Shown here piece after piece: positions 33,801-45,396 of a stretch of DNA of 64,000 bases. Source of the DNA: Euglena gracilis (lineage: Eukaryota > Euglenida > Euglenophyceae > Euglenales); the NCBI GenBank assembly GCA_039621445.1, contig CP154957.1, positions 15,926,947 to 15,990,946 on the forward strand, written 5' to 3'. The notes beneath the pieces are model-generated. The model made no database searches, was not told the origin of the DNA, and saw nothing but the letters and a program-made list of their open reading frames with translations. How positions within the stretch are numbered: the first letter of the stretch is position 1; each line of letters starts with the position of its first letter. The position numbers and the translations under genes are program-made.

Positions 33801-36800
33801 TCCTTAGTGCTCAGTCCCCCTCCTCCCTGGAAGCAGCGCAAGTGACCACCTTTCGCCCAAAGTGGCCAACGTGTGCATTTTGGTTGTGCTGGCTGGTTGA
33901 CGACTGGTTGACTCAAAATGAACAAAGACATTGGCTAATTCTCTATTTGCAGGGAGGGTTGGTAAGGAAAGGTATGACCTGGACGCCTGGAAGACCACCA
34001 CCACTGGCAAAGTGTTCAACCTCGTGGGCCAGCCAGGCTTGCATGTGCAGAAATTTTTCTTGCTGCAGGCAGGCAACCCAATGAGTGTGATGGATGTTCT
34101 TTTCGGTGCATACATTGGCATTTGAATTATTTTATTTGTGGGTAATTGGTTTTGAGAAGTTCATGGCAAATGGGAAGGATGGCTCAGCGGAAGGTTGGGG
34201 TTTCACATTTTTCTCATCAGGGCAGGGCGTTTCGCTTCTTTTTTTTTTTTCATTTTTGTGGTGCATTTTTTGCACGTTTTCAGATTTTCAAAAAACATCC
34301 ATTCTTCGCATTTTTCCTCACATTTTTTTTTCGATTTTTTTGGCACATTTTTTTTGTTTTTTGGAGCATTTTGCATGTTTTACCCAATTTTGCACATTTG
34401 CATCCCTTTATCTCCGTTTTCCCTCCCAAAGATGACCCAGTCAACCCACCCCAGAATTGTCACCCAGACCACTACGGGCCAACAAGTACCTCCCCCCCCC
34501 CTTGTCTAAGCACCACCCTTGTCTAAGCACCACCCCCCCGGTTCTTACCCATCTTTTTAAAGGTCATCGTCACGGGGAGGTTTATTTTGTGTGCATTTTT
34601 AAGGGAAATTTTTCAAAAATTTCGAAATTTCTGCAACTTCTGAGACCTGATTTGGTGAGGTATTGTTGATTTCTGCATCCATATGTGTGTAAGTTCAACA
34701 GTGGACCTCCAAAATAAGGGGAATTTTTCCTTTTTGGCGCGAAGCGCCGGATTTTTTTTGCAGTCAAATTTTTCCCCCTTGTCTAAGCACCACCCCCCTG
34801 GTTCCTACCCATATTTTGGCAAAATAAGCACCACCCCCCCGGTTCTTACCCATCTTTTCCGGTGCTTAGACAAGGGGGGGGGAGGTAGGAATGGGAGCAG
34901 TAAAGCCCAGGAGGAGACATACAATGAGCCCAGCAATGACCGAAGGCGGTCTTTTTTTGCAATTCAATTTTCGCCCTCGTTTTAAATGTTCTCGACCTCT
35001 GCAATGCAGGGTTCGGCTCCAAACCATCGCCGAATTTTTTGGGGGGGCACATTCCCAGCCATGCCACGGCCATGAGGTGGGGCATTCTCCCTGCGGCCCC
35101 ATCCACGCCCGGGGCCAGCGTGTGGAGCAGACGTTCCGGACGGTTACCATGCTGGCCTACATGTCCTACGTCCCGATCCTCACCCTCCTCGCCCTCTTGT
35201 ACATGACCAGAGGCCCTCAAAGAGGTACGGCCAAGGTGCTGTTCTGTTCCTAACTCTCAGGATTGCCCTCAAGGATTCAAGAAATGAATTTCGAAGAGTT
35301 CAAAAATCACATCGGGGTTATTTGATTGTGTTTCACCCATCATGCGCAATGACAAAATGAGTTCATCCCCGAGAATGCAAAATATGCATAGCTTTTGTTT
35401 ACTCCAGAAACTTCAAGGTCTGGCATATTTTTGACATACCATAAGCCGGCTTCCAATTTTTGAATGCGATCAAGGCCTCTGTATTTTTCAGCAGTAATAG
35501 CCAAAACTCTCTTAAGCGGCCAAACTCGCATTTAAGGTTTTGATTTTTGCATTGCACTTAAGCGCAATGTTGCAAACTATTTTTTGAAACCCGGTGGTGA
35601 AACCCACCCTTTTGACCCTCTGGTTCCGCGGAGACCCTCCACAGAGGCACGTGCATCATTTGCCCATGTTGGGACCCAAGAAACTGGCTTTTGGTGTTTT
35701 TCAGCCTGTGAACCATTTTGAAGAAAAAAAGTTCAAAACCCTGGGTTTGAAATTCTGGAGACGTGAATTCCCCCCCCCCCAAAGCGCCAAAACCCCCCCT
35801 GTGAAGACTCGGCTGTGTCGGGCTGGGTGTAATTTGGCCATTTTTGTTGCTTTTTAGGCTCTCGATATGTGCTTGAAGGGTTGCCTGTTGAGGCGTCCAG
35901 AGGATGGACTCTACACACACATTGTGAAAAGTTGGAACAAACGGTGTGTCATAGACTTGTGATCCCTGGGAGCGTGAAGCGCGAGGAGCGGTGCAGAACT
36001 ACCCAGGTGGAGGGGTTGGGGGCTATTGAGGGTAAGCCCAGGGTCTTGTCCCAACGTCTGATGAGCAACACCAGGCCCCACACTGCCGGGCACAGAAGGC
36101 AATGGTTACAGACATTGCACGCAAACGCAACAGTTTTATATTGCGCTTGAGCGCAATGCAAAACGTAAAACTGTTGCGCTTGCGCGCAATGGTTAGCAAA
36201 AGCCCCCTGAGCTTATGGGAGTCCCAATGATGTGTTACGGTGTGTCGGGGGCCCCTCTCTGCACGGCTAGTGTGAGGGCTTGGTGAGGAAATACATTGCG
36301 CCGAAGCGTAATGGACATGCCTATATAATGCACTGCTTGTTCATTCAGAAAACACGTCAGCTGCGTGTTTGCATTTCTCATTTTTTTGCATGGGCTATTG
36401 CGCGTCGGCGCAATGTATTTCTTCATCAAGCCTGCAGGGGCCCTCTCTAACACCATAACATACCAGAGGACTCCCATAAGCTCAGGGTGCTTCTGTTAAC
36501 CATTGCGCTCAAGTGCAACAGTTATACATTGCATTTAAGCGCAATGTAAAACTGTTGCGCTTGCGCACATTGTCCTTTCAAATAGCAGATGTATTTGAAT
36601 GTGTTTGTGCTGTGTGAGAAGGTGGGGGATATAGGAGAATGATGAGGGGGTTTGAGCGCTGCTGTGCCAAAAGCTGGGTTGGTGCTTTTGAACTATTCAG
36701 GCACTGGGGAGGGAGTGGCTGTTACAATGAGACGAATCGTGGGCGGTGGGCTGTGGAGCCTCAGTGACCTTACACTCAGTGCACAAGTGGGGTTTTTTTG

Positions 36801-39800
36801 GGAGGTTGACACAAAGACCTGTTTCGGCTGAACCATGTCCTGCATCTGCCCGCTGTGATGTGGCTGTCTGGTGGGTTGCAAATTACTGAAAAAAGGTGTG
36901 TCAGCATGTCTTCCCTTCTCCACCGTTGTTGATGGACGGAAGATTTCGACTCTCAATTCCATTTGCTCATCCCCATAGTTGTGTGCTTCAAATCCTGGGT
37001 GAGGAAAGGGGGGTGATGAGCTTCTTCAAAACTCTTTTTGGGTGCTCAAAATTGTTCCTCGTCTGTGATTCCAAGGGTTCATCCGGTACCTGTTCTTCTT
37101 AGGCGGCCTAATTCGCACAAGCTTTTTTATGTTTATTTGCGCATTTGCGCAAATTTCCGAATTTTTTTTGTTTCGGCTGTGTGACCCCGGGGGGTTTGAA
37201 AACACGGTGACAAGAGAGTGCAAAAAAATGAACAAAATTCTGTTTTTGGCAGTGTGACCCCTGGGATTTTGGCCAGAAATGGTGTTTTGGGGGGGTCTGA
37301 AAATGGGCTTCACACGTTGAAACCCCTGGGACCTTGCGCCCCGGAATCAAAAAAAATCGTGAAAAAGCGGCAAAGGAATGGGACCTTTGCTGCCGTTCCC
37401 ACTTTTCGGCTGTTTCCCCGGGTGTCCCCGAGCTGCTGGCGGTGTGCATCCTGGGTTTTTGCCGGACTGCTTTGCTTGCGACGCCGTGTTTTTGGGTTGT
37501 TTGTTAAAGCGCGGGGAGGAAGTGCCGGGGTGTGGGTGTGGTGTGACCGAGCCGGCGGGAAGGACGCAGGGGAAGGAAAGGAAGTTCGTGCGCGCATTTG
37601 CGCAAATAAACACTTCCCTTTTTATTTTCATTTTCCCTTGACAAACGTAAAACACACCAGTTTTTGTGCATAATTCGTGGGGAGTGAATAAAGGTTCAAC
37701 ACTTCCTACACCCAAAATAACGGGTATTTGAGGGCTATCTCTCTCTGGTTGTTGGTTGCCATGCACTGGCACCACGTCGTCCCTCCAAGTTCACGCCCCG
37801 GTTGCGGGGTATAACGTGGCGCTTCGGTGTTGTTGGTGCTGTTGCACCAGGGCCAGCCTGGTGGGTGCTGAAGCATCAGCAGCTGGTGTGCCCGTTGCCT
37901 GCAGCAGCGGAGCCCAAACCGCGGGCTGGCGGCAGGGCCTTTGGGGTCCTAAAATTGGTGCCGGCGGACGTGCGACGCTATCGGGTGGCTGCGTAACCAC
38001 CTTCAGGAGATCCTTTATCTCTGCCTTTCTTGGGACCTGTCACTGGAGTAGAATTGGCCCCATAATACCAGGTGTTGGAGGAGACGGTGTGGTCGTTGGG
38101 TTTGAACCCCTTCAGAAGCCATTAAAACTAATTGTTGCGGGGCCCAGTGATGTCGCTTTTCATTACTCCATTGTGGTTCATGTGCGCCAATGCGTGCATC
38201 ACGTTGTTAGTGGGTGCACATGCGCAAATGAGCCACTTGTTAAATACCAGAAATTCACAAGTGGTTCATTTGCGCATTTGTGCCCACAAACAACGAGATG
38301 CGCGCATTGGCGCACATGAACCACATCTACTGCTGGTGTTTGACGGTTGTGTTTCCGTCACACCCTTCTTCTTTATGTTTATGCGCGCATTTGCGCCCAC
38401 CAACACAAATTGTGTTGGTGGGCGCAAACGCGTGCATAAACATATTTTTGTTTGTGTGCGCATTTGCGCCCATATGCTTAGGTCGTCGACAAACGCTGTG
38501 ACAAACCCACTAAAATATGTTTCTTGACGGCCTTCTGGTTCGCGCCGTCACGGCCCCTTTGTCACGCCGTTTATCGATAGCGTCAGTTCATGGGCGCGAA
38601 ACCCCAACCCTAGAAGGACAAAATTGTGTTTATTTGCGCAAATGCGCGCACCAACATAACTATGTTGGTGCGCCCATAAACACAATTCTGTCCTTCTAGG
38701 GTTGGGCTTCCTCCGCTGGGTTCTTTGCCACAAAACTGGTTGTGCGGATCCCGGGCATAAGTTGGGTGGGAGGCACCTGCCCCCTTCATTCCCTGCGGAT
38801 CCTATTTCTTCCCCTCTGCGCTTCCCTTGCCAAACACCCCGCACTTCCTTTCCTTCCCCTGCGTCCTTCCCGCCGGCTCGGTCACACCACACCCACACCC
38901 CGGCACTTCCTCCCCGCGCTTTAACAAACAACCCAAAAACACGGCGTCGCAAGCAAAGCAGTCCGGCAAAAACCCAGGATGCACACCGCCAGCAGCTCGG
39001 GGACACCCGGGGAAACAGCCGAAAAGTGGGAACGGCAGCAAAGGTCCCATTCCTTTGCCGCTTTTTCACGATTTTTTTTGATTCCGGGGCGCAAGGTCCC
39101 AGGGGTTTCAACGTGTGAAGCCCATTTTCAGACCCCCCCAAAACACCATTTCTGGCCAAAATCCCAGGGGTCACACTGCCAAAAACAGAATTTTGTTCAT
39201 TTTTTTGCACTCTCTTGTCACCGTGTTTTCAAACCCCCCGGGGTCACACAGCCGAAACAAAAAAAATTCGGAAATTTGCGCAAATGCGCAAATAAACATA
39301 AAAAAGCTTGTGCGAATTAGGCCGCCTAAGAAGAACAGGTACCGGATGAACCCTTGGAATCACAGACGAGGAACAATTTTGAGCACCCAAAAAGAGTTTT
39401 GAAGAAGCTCATCACCCCCCTTTCCTCACCCAGGATTTGAAGCACACAACTATGGGGATGAGCAAATGGAATTGAGAGTCGAAATCTTCCGTCCATCAAC
39501 AACGGTGGAGAAGGGAAGACATGCTGACACACCTTTTTTCAGTAATTTGCAACCCACCAGACAGCCACATCACAGCGGGCAGATGCAGGACATGGTTCAG
39601 CCGAAACAGGTCTTTGTGTCAACCTCCCAAAAAAACCCCACTTGTGCACTGAGTGTAAGGTCACTGAGGCTCCACAGCCCACCGCCCACGATTCGTCTCA
39701 TTGTAACAGCCACTCCCTCCCCAGTGCCTGAATAGTTCAAAAGCACCAACCCAGCTTTTGGCACAGCAGCGCTCAAACCCCCTCATCATTCTCCTATATC

Positions 39801-42800
39801 CCCCACCTTCTCACACAGCACAAACACATTCAAATACATCTGCTATTTGAAAGGACAATGTGCGCAAGCGCAACAGTTTTACATTGCGCTTAAATGCAAT
39901 GTATAACTGTTGCACTTGAGCGCAATGGTTAACAGAAGCACCCTGAGCTTATGGGAGTCCTCTGGTATGTTATGGTGTTAGAGAGGGCCCCTGCAGGCTT
40001 GATGAAGAAATACATTGCGCCGACGCGCAATAGCCCATGCAAAAAAAAATGAGAAATGCAAACACGCAGCTGACGTGTTTTCTGAATGAACAAGCAGTGC
40101 ATTATATAGGCATGTCCATTACGCTTCGGCGCAATGTATTTCCTCACCAAGCCCTCACACTAGCCGTGCAGAGAGGGGCCCCCGACACACCGTAACACAT
40201 CATTGGGACTCCCATAAGCTCAGGGGGCTTTTGCTAACCATTGCGCGCAAGCGCAACAGTTTTACGTTTTGCATTGCGCTCAAGCGCAATATAAAACTGT
40301 TGCGTTTGCGCGCAATGTCTGTAACCATTGCCTTCTGTGCCCGGCAGTGTGGCCTGGTAACAGTGGGCCGGGTAACAGCAGTACAACTGTGCACACGTAA
40401 GGCCGGCAAGTTTCCGCCTGTCAGATGCCGTGTTCAAAATGAACATTACACACTACCTCTCACCACAAATTTCATCACGTAATCATGGTGCAAATCAATG
40501 GTTGGCGTGTGGAATTGCGTTCGCCAGTCGTCACAGACGAGGAGATGGTATTGCACAACTGATGTGTGTTGGTGCATGCATTTGCACGCACAAACAGACT
40601 TTGTTTGTGTGCGCTAAGGCTCACTCAAACACATTATTTTGAAGTGATTGATTAAATGTTGGTGCACGCATTTGCACGCACCAACATAATTAATAACACA
40701 ATTTTTGTTGGTGCGCGCAAATGCGCGCACCAACACGCTTATCACGTTCAAAACCTCTTAGGGACATGGTCCTCATCAGCGTGCTTTAGCATGGACACGT
40801 TGTTTGTTGCCTCCCATTACACAAACCATCCTCATACTAGTTTCCCAAGGTGTTGGTGCGCGCATTTGCGCGCACAAACAAAATTTGTTTGTGGATGCAT
40901 TTGCGTCCACAAACATATCATTTGATTTTCAACGTTGAGTGTTTGTGCGCGCAAATAAACAAAAATTTGTTTGTGCGCGCAAATGCGCGCATAAATACAG
41001 ATCAGTTGTGTGACGGCTGGCTGATGTAGTCTGTAGTGTGTGATGTAATAAGGCTCCGTCCTTACCGGTGGTTACAGTACCCAAGCCAGTTCAGTCAGCA
41101 CATCAGCACCAGTACCAATTGTCGTAACAGTGGGTGTCTGCTTCTCTCCTGTTTGACATGCAAGAGACCAATCTCACCCTCCGTCCTCATCGCGTCACCC
41201 GGTAAGTAACATACATACCAAACCTCCTGGAGTTAATTCCCTCCAATACAGGGTTGCCACAGTTCGTAAATTGTTTTCTGTGTGTTAGGGCGCGGGGTCC
41301 CAGAAATTTCGCAAAATTTGTGAATTTGCGCAAATGTGCCCAGTTCAAAGAAAAAACCCTTAAATGCGAAATCGGCCGCCTGAGTTCTTTCCAAACAGAA
41401 TTTTTCTGCCTCTCAAAAGTTGGCCAAACAGAAAGGCCACTCAGGCATGCTTAACTGCGAAGCAAGTGGGAGGAACCTCTGGCACTGGCATTTGGGCTCA
41501 CAATGCATAGGACAAGACACGTCTGGATATGAAGAAGTTGGTTGTTGCATTCACACACCAGGGGGTTGGCTTCCTGTCCGAGGCAAGGTTTCCCTCCACC
41601 TTAGCCTTGTCCATTCTGGTAATGCGATGCTTCCAGGACAGCTCTCTCCATCCACAGTGATAAAAATAAGAAATTAAAATATTTGCAATTGTTGTGCCAC
41701 AGCGCAATGGGCATGCTTATGAAGAATGAAAATTTAAGTGTTATATTGCTCCAAAGCGCAATAGAGATACAATTTTAAAAATTCTAAAGCAGTGTTTCAC
41801 CGAAGCACAATGATTTCCCAGTTTCAAGACAACGTGACTGAGAGGAGATTGCCATCCCCCTGTCCAACATTTTCTCCCTCCGTTGTGAGATAAGTTTTAA
41901 GCAGTTATATTACATTTTGGCGCAACAGCCACGCTGCTTACAATTTTGAAAATTGCATTTCTATTGAGCTTTGGCACAATATAACTCTTCAATTGCCATT
42001 CTTCATAAGCCTGCCCGTTGCGCTGTGGCGCAATGGAAACACATGTTGACATATATGTTATTATCGTTGCGCAAGTCCGGCAATGGTCACCCACATGTTG
42101 AATTACAAAAAAAATAAAAAACATTGCTCCAAAGTGCAATGTGTTTTATTTTTGTGATAAAAAAAAATGTTGCGCTATAGTGCAACTGCGCAATGGAGTC
42201 CCCTCGTTTCATTACCCGGCGCTTTGGGTTCGTCCACACTGGGCCCCGGGAGCCCTGTGCCCGCAGACTGTAGAGTTCCAAGTCGTTGCTTTCGTACCCT
42301 GGCCCTGGGGATGTAGGGAGACACTAATGCGGACTGTTCTGAGCCTCAGGCCTCAGTGTTTGAAAACAGATAATTTTTGGCATTGCGCGTCGGCTCAATT
42401 TGACAGTCACTTTCAAAGCTAAGTGCGAGTTAGGCCGCCTCAGAATCTATTTTTAGCTCGAGCAGGATTGCTGCTGATAATGATATTTTTCCCGTGTGCA
42501 ATCATATGTCCATTTGTTTACATGCCCACATGTCCAATGTCTGGACATGTGGATGCCACCCCATGTGCCCGTACGTTTTTATTCAAAGTGGAAAGTCTCA
42601 CGTCTTCGGATCTCACAATTTTCATAGCGGGATTTGGAAGCTGTTCATAAAAAGATTACATTGGTCCAAAGTGTTGGACAGCTTCCCGAAAAAAATCCTG
42701 TCACGTCTGGTGTGTATCTGGCTGAAGTAAACTGCCAAACAACATGGGGCCGCTGCCCGCGGGGTACATCGTGGGCCTCGCCGCGGTGGGCGGTGTGGCG

Positions 42801-45350
42801 ATCCTCGTCACCGCGTGCGCCATCAACTACCAGATCAGCAGGTCCTTCCGAGGCCTCCTGAGCAGTCTATTGCTTAGGGGTTCGCAGTACCCCCCCGGGG
42901 AGGGGTGTAGCTAGTTCTTTTTTCCAGTGTCTAGCAAAATGGTTAGCAAGTGACCCCATCCCCGGGGTCTTAAGCAATAGCCTGCTCCTGAGCCAGAAGT
43001 TCGGGCTGGCGGACAAGCGGCTCACCATCATGAACCAGCTGGTGCAGGCGATGCGGGTCGTCAAGTTGTATGCCCAGGGCCCTAATTGGATATACATACA
43101 TACATACATACACCCAGCCAATCCGTTCAATTCAATAAAGGTTTGCTGAAATCATTGGACAGACAATTTTTTCAACAAATAATATGGGGATATCAAGCAT
43201 GAAAAGAGCACATCATATTTCCTTTGCCTTAGATCACCCCAGTGGCATTTTCTGCGGAGGGGGTTTAATGTTCGGTTTTCAAATCAAAGCCTCCGGGTAT
43301 TTCAGAGGAGGGTCATTCTTGTTGGATCATGATTGAACTGGGGGTTATAATATTTGGGGAGAGAGCCATGCTGTTGCACCAGTCCCGTGGAATGGATGAG
43401 CAAGCCACTCCCTTTGTGAAGAAACGTGACCACCAGCACAATAAGGTCATTGTTGGTTTTCCAATTCATCCAAGGAGTGTTTTTTTTTTTACAGGAGAGG
43501 GGCATGCAAGATTTCCAGAGGGAGAAAGGTTAAAGAAAACAACATTCCAGAACTGAGAAATCTCACACTCCAGCACACACAACGCATTTTTTGCTTTCCT
43601 GCCCAGTGAAAACCATCTCCAAAACCTTTCGGGCGGTGAGTTCAGTCGCTTATAATTTCTGTCAAGCTCATGTTTTAGAGTGTGATTTGTCTTGTTCGGT
43701 GCGATTGCGTTTTATAGGGTTGGCCCCTGTCAGCGCTTGGGAGCCCAGTTTCCTGAAAAGCATTTTGGAGCTGCGAATTCCAGAGGTGTGTTACTTCCTC
43801 TGTGTCCCAGATTTTTCACATGGGTATTGAGCATGCCGGAACGTGTTGGTTTGTGACCCCAAGGAGTTCTTATTTAGCCATTGTACCACTCTCTATTGGT
43901 ATGTCCCTTTTTTTTTTTAAGTTTTGGAAACAACATATATCAGGGTGAAATATGCAGAGCACGTATTTTGCGCATGTTCCGCATATTTTAGCACATATTT
44001 CATTTTTTGTGCCGAAAAGAGCATATTTCGCATACTTGGCGCATATTTAGCACATATTCCGAGGTTTTTCCTGTTCCTACATATTTTCCGCATATTTTCT
44101 CCGATCTGATTGGGACCTTTTTGAATTTCTTGTGACCATTTTAGGCCATTTGCTTTCATTTGGCGCATTTTCACCAATTTTCTGTCAATTTTGGGCCATT
44201 TTGCACAATTCTGGGCCATTGTGGACCATTTTTGCGTCATTTTGGCCATTTTTGGTTATTGTTGGCCACTGTTAATCAGGGGGCAAATCAGGTATTATTT
44301 TGGCCATTTGGGCCAATTCCAATTACATCCCAATTTACTCAAAATGGCCGAGAATCACCTCAAAAAGTGGCCAAAACTGGTCTAAAATGACCCCAAATTG
44401 GCTCGAAATGGTCGAAAATGATCCAGAAACAGCTGATTGTGGCCAGTGAAATTTCCCCAAACTGACCCAAAATGATCGGGGGAGGGGGGGATTGATATCC
44501 GCAATTTTTCCACAATTTCCGCAATTTTCCGCAATTTTCTGCAATTTTCCCGCAATTTCCGCAGTTTTTCCGCAATTTTCTTTTTCGCAATTTTTCTGCA
44601 TGAACCTGAGGTAGAAGGCGAAATGAGTTCGGGCCGTTCCTTGAACGTTTCACAAAACCCAGTTGCTTCTTTTGTTATTTTGTTGCAAGTTTGCCAGAAT
44701 TTGCCAAAATTAACAAATTTTGACAAAATTTGGCAATTTTCAGGTTTCCCCCCAATTTCTGAGGGGAAATAATTTCGATTTATATTAAAATTTCGCATCC
44801 TGGACCAGATTTTGCCTGACACCAAATTTTCGTCAATTTTTTGCCATTTTTTTGGATTTTTCACCCAAGAAATTCCATATTTCCAGTATCAGCATGTTCC
44901 CAAAATAACAAAAATCATGCTTGGGGGATTGATATCGGAGGCCTTTGAAAAACCGTGAAAAAAAATTGTGGAAAATTGCAGAAAATTGTGGGACAATTGC
45001 GGAAAAATGATATCGGGAATATACACATTTCTACTGGAGGGGGTTTAGAAAATTTTCACAAATTTGGTCATTTTGCAGTATAGGTGTAAGTTTTGAGCCG
45101 TCGTTCACATTTTTACAACAAAAAGGTCCAACCCTGCAAAATGGCTTAAAATGACTTGCCAATTGGATCACTTGAACGTGTCCAAATATGGCCCGGTTCT
45201 GGAAAAATCGCATATTTTCTGCATATTCTTCCACATATTTAACACATATTGCAGCGTATTTCAGCGCGTATTTGGGTGGTCCCTTTAGCGCATATTTCCC
45301 CCCTGCACATATTTCATGCAAAATCCTCTAACCCTAGCCCCATCCCTTAT

Positions 45351-45396
<46 letters not shown>

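Larger units (their letters stand above)
35511..42443. mobile_element. 6.9-kb composite element with CTTARGCGGCC ends
   Basis: 'cttaagcggccaaactcgca' at the left is inverted at 42,421-42,443 ('agtgcgagttaggccgcc'). A further internal end of the same type lies at 41,357-41,386. The ends match the 102-bp MITE at 21,371. The contents are hairpin words such as 'attgcgcttgagcgcaat' and the large inverted repeat. No transposase is recognisable. Confidence 0.6.
35205..42739. other. ABCC intron 8: 7.5-kb nc intron
   Basis: Starts GAC CAG (CAG 35,208-35,210) and ends CTG CCAAA (CTG 42,732-42,734). Joining gives LLYINMGPLPAGYIVG, which keeps the TM3-TM4 hairpin intact and in frame. Most of it is one nested mobile element (35,511-42,443) with a 4.3-kb inverted repeat inside. 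No other gene is seen. Confidence 0.85.

Noticed and set aside
37218-39210. ORFs of 151-220 aa in the inverted repeat as a gene pair
   Set aside because: They are mirror images of the same repeat DNA, with no recognised domain; the minus copy reads through the spacer by chance.
42841-42980. GT-AG intron at exon 9/10 using GT at 42,841 and the 'tag' at 42,980
   Set aside because: It keeps the frame but removes three residues from a gap-free family alignment and ignores the perfect 8-bp duplication.
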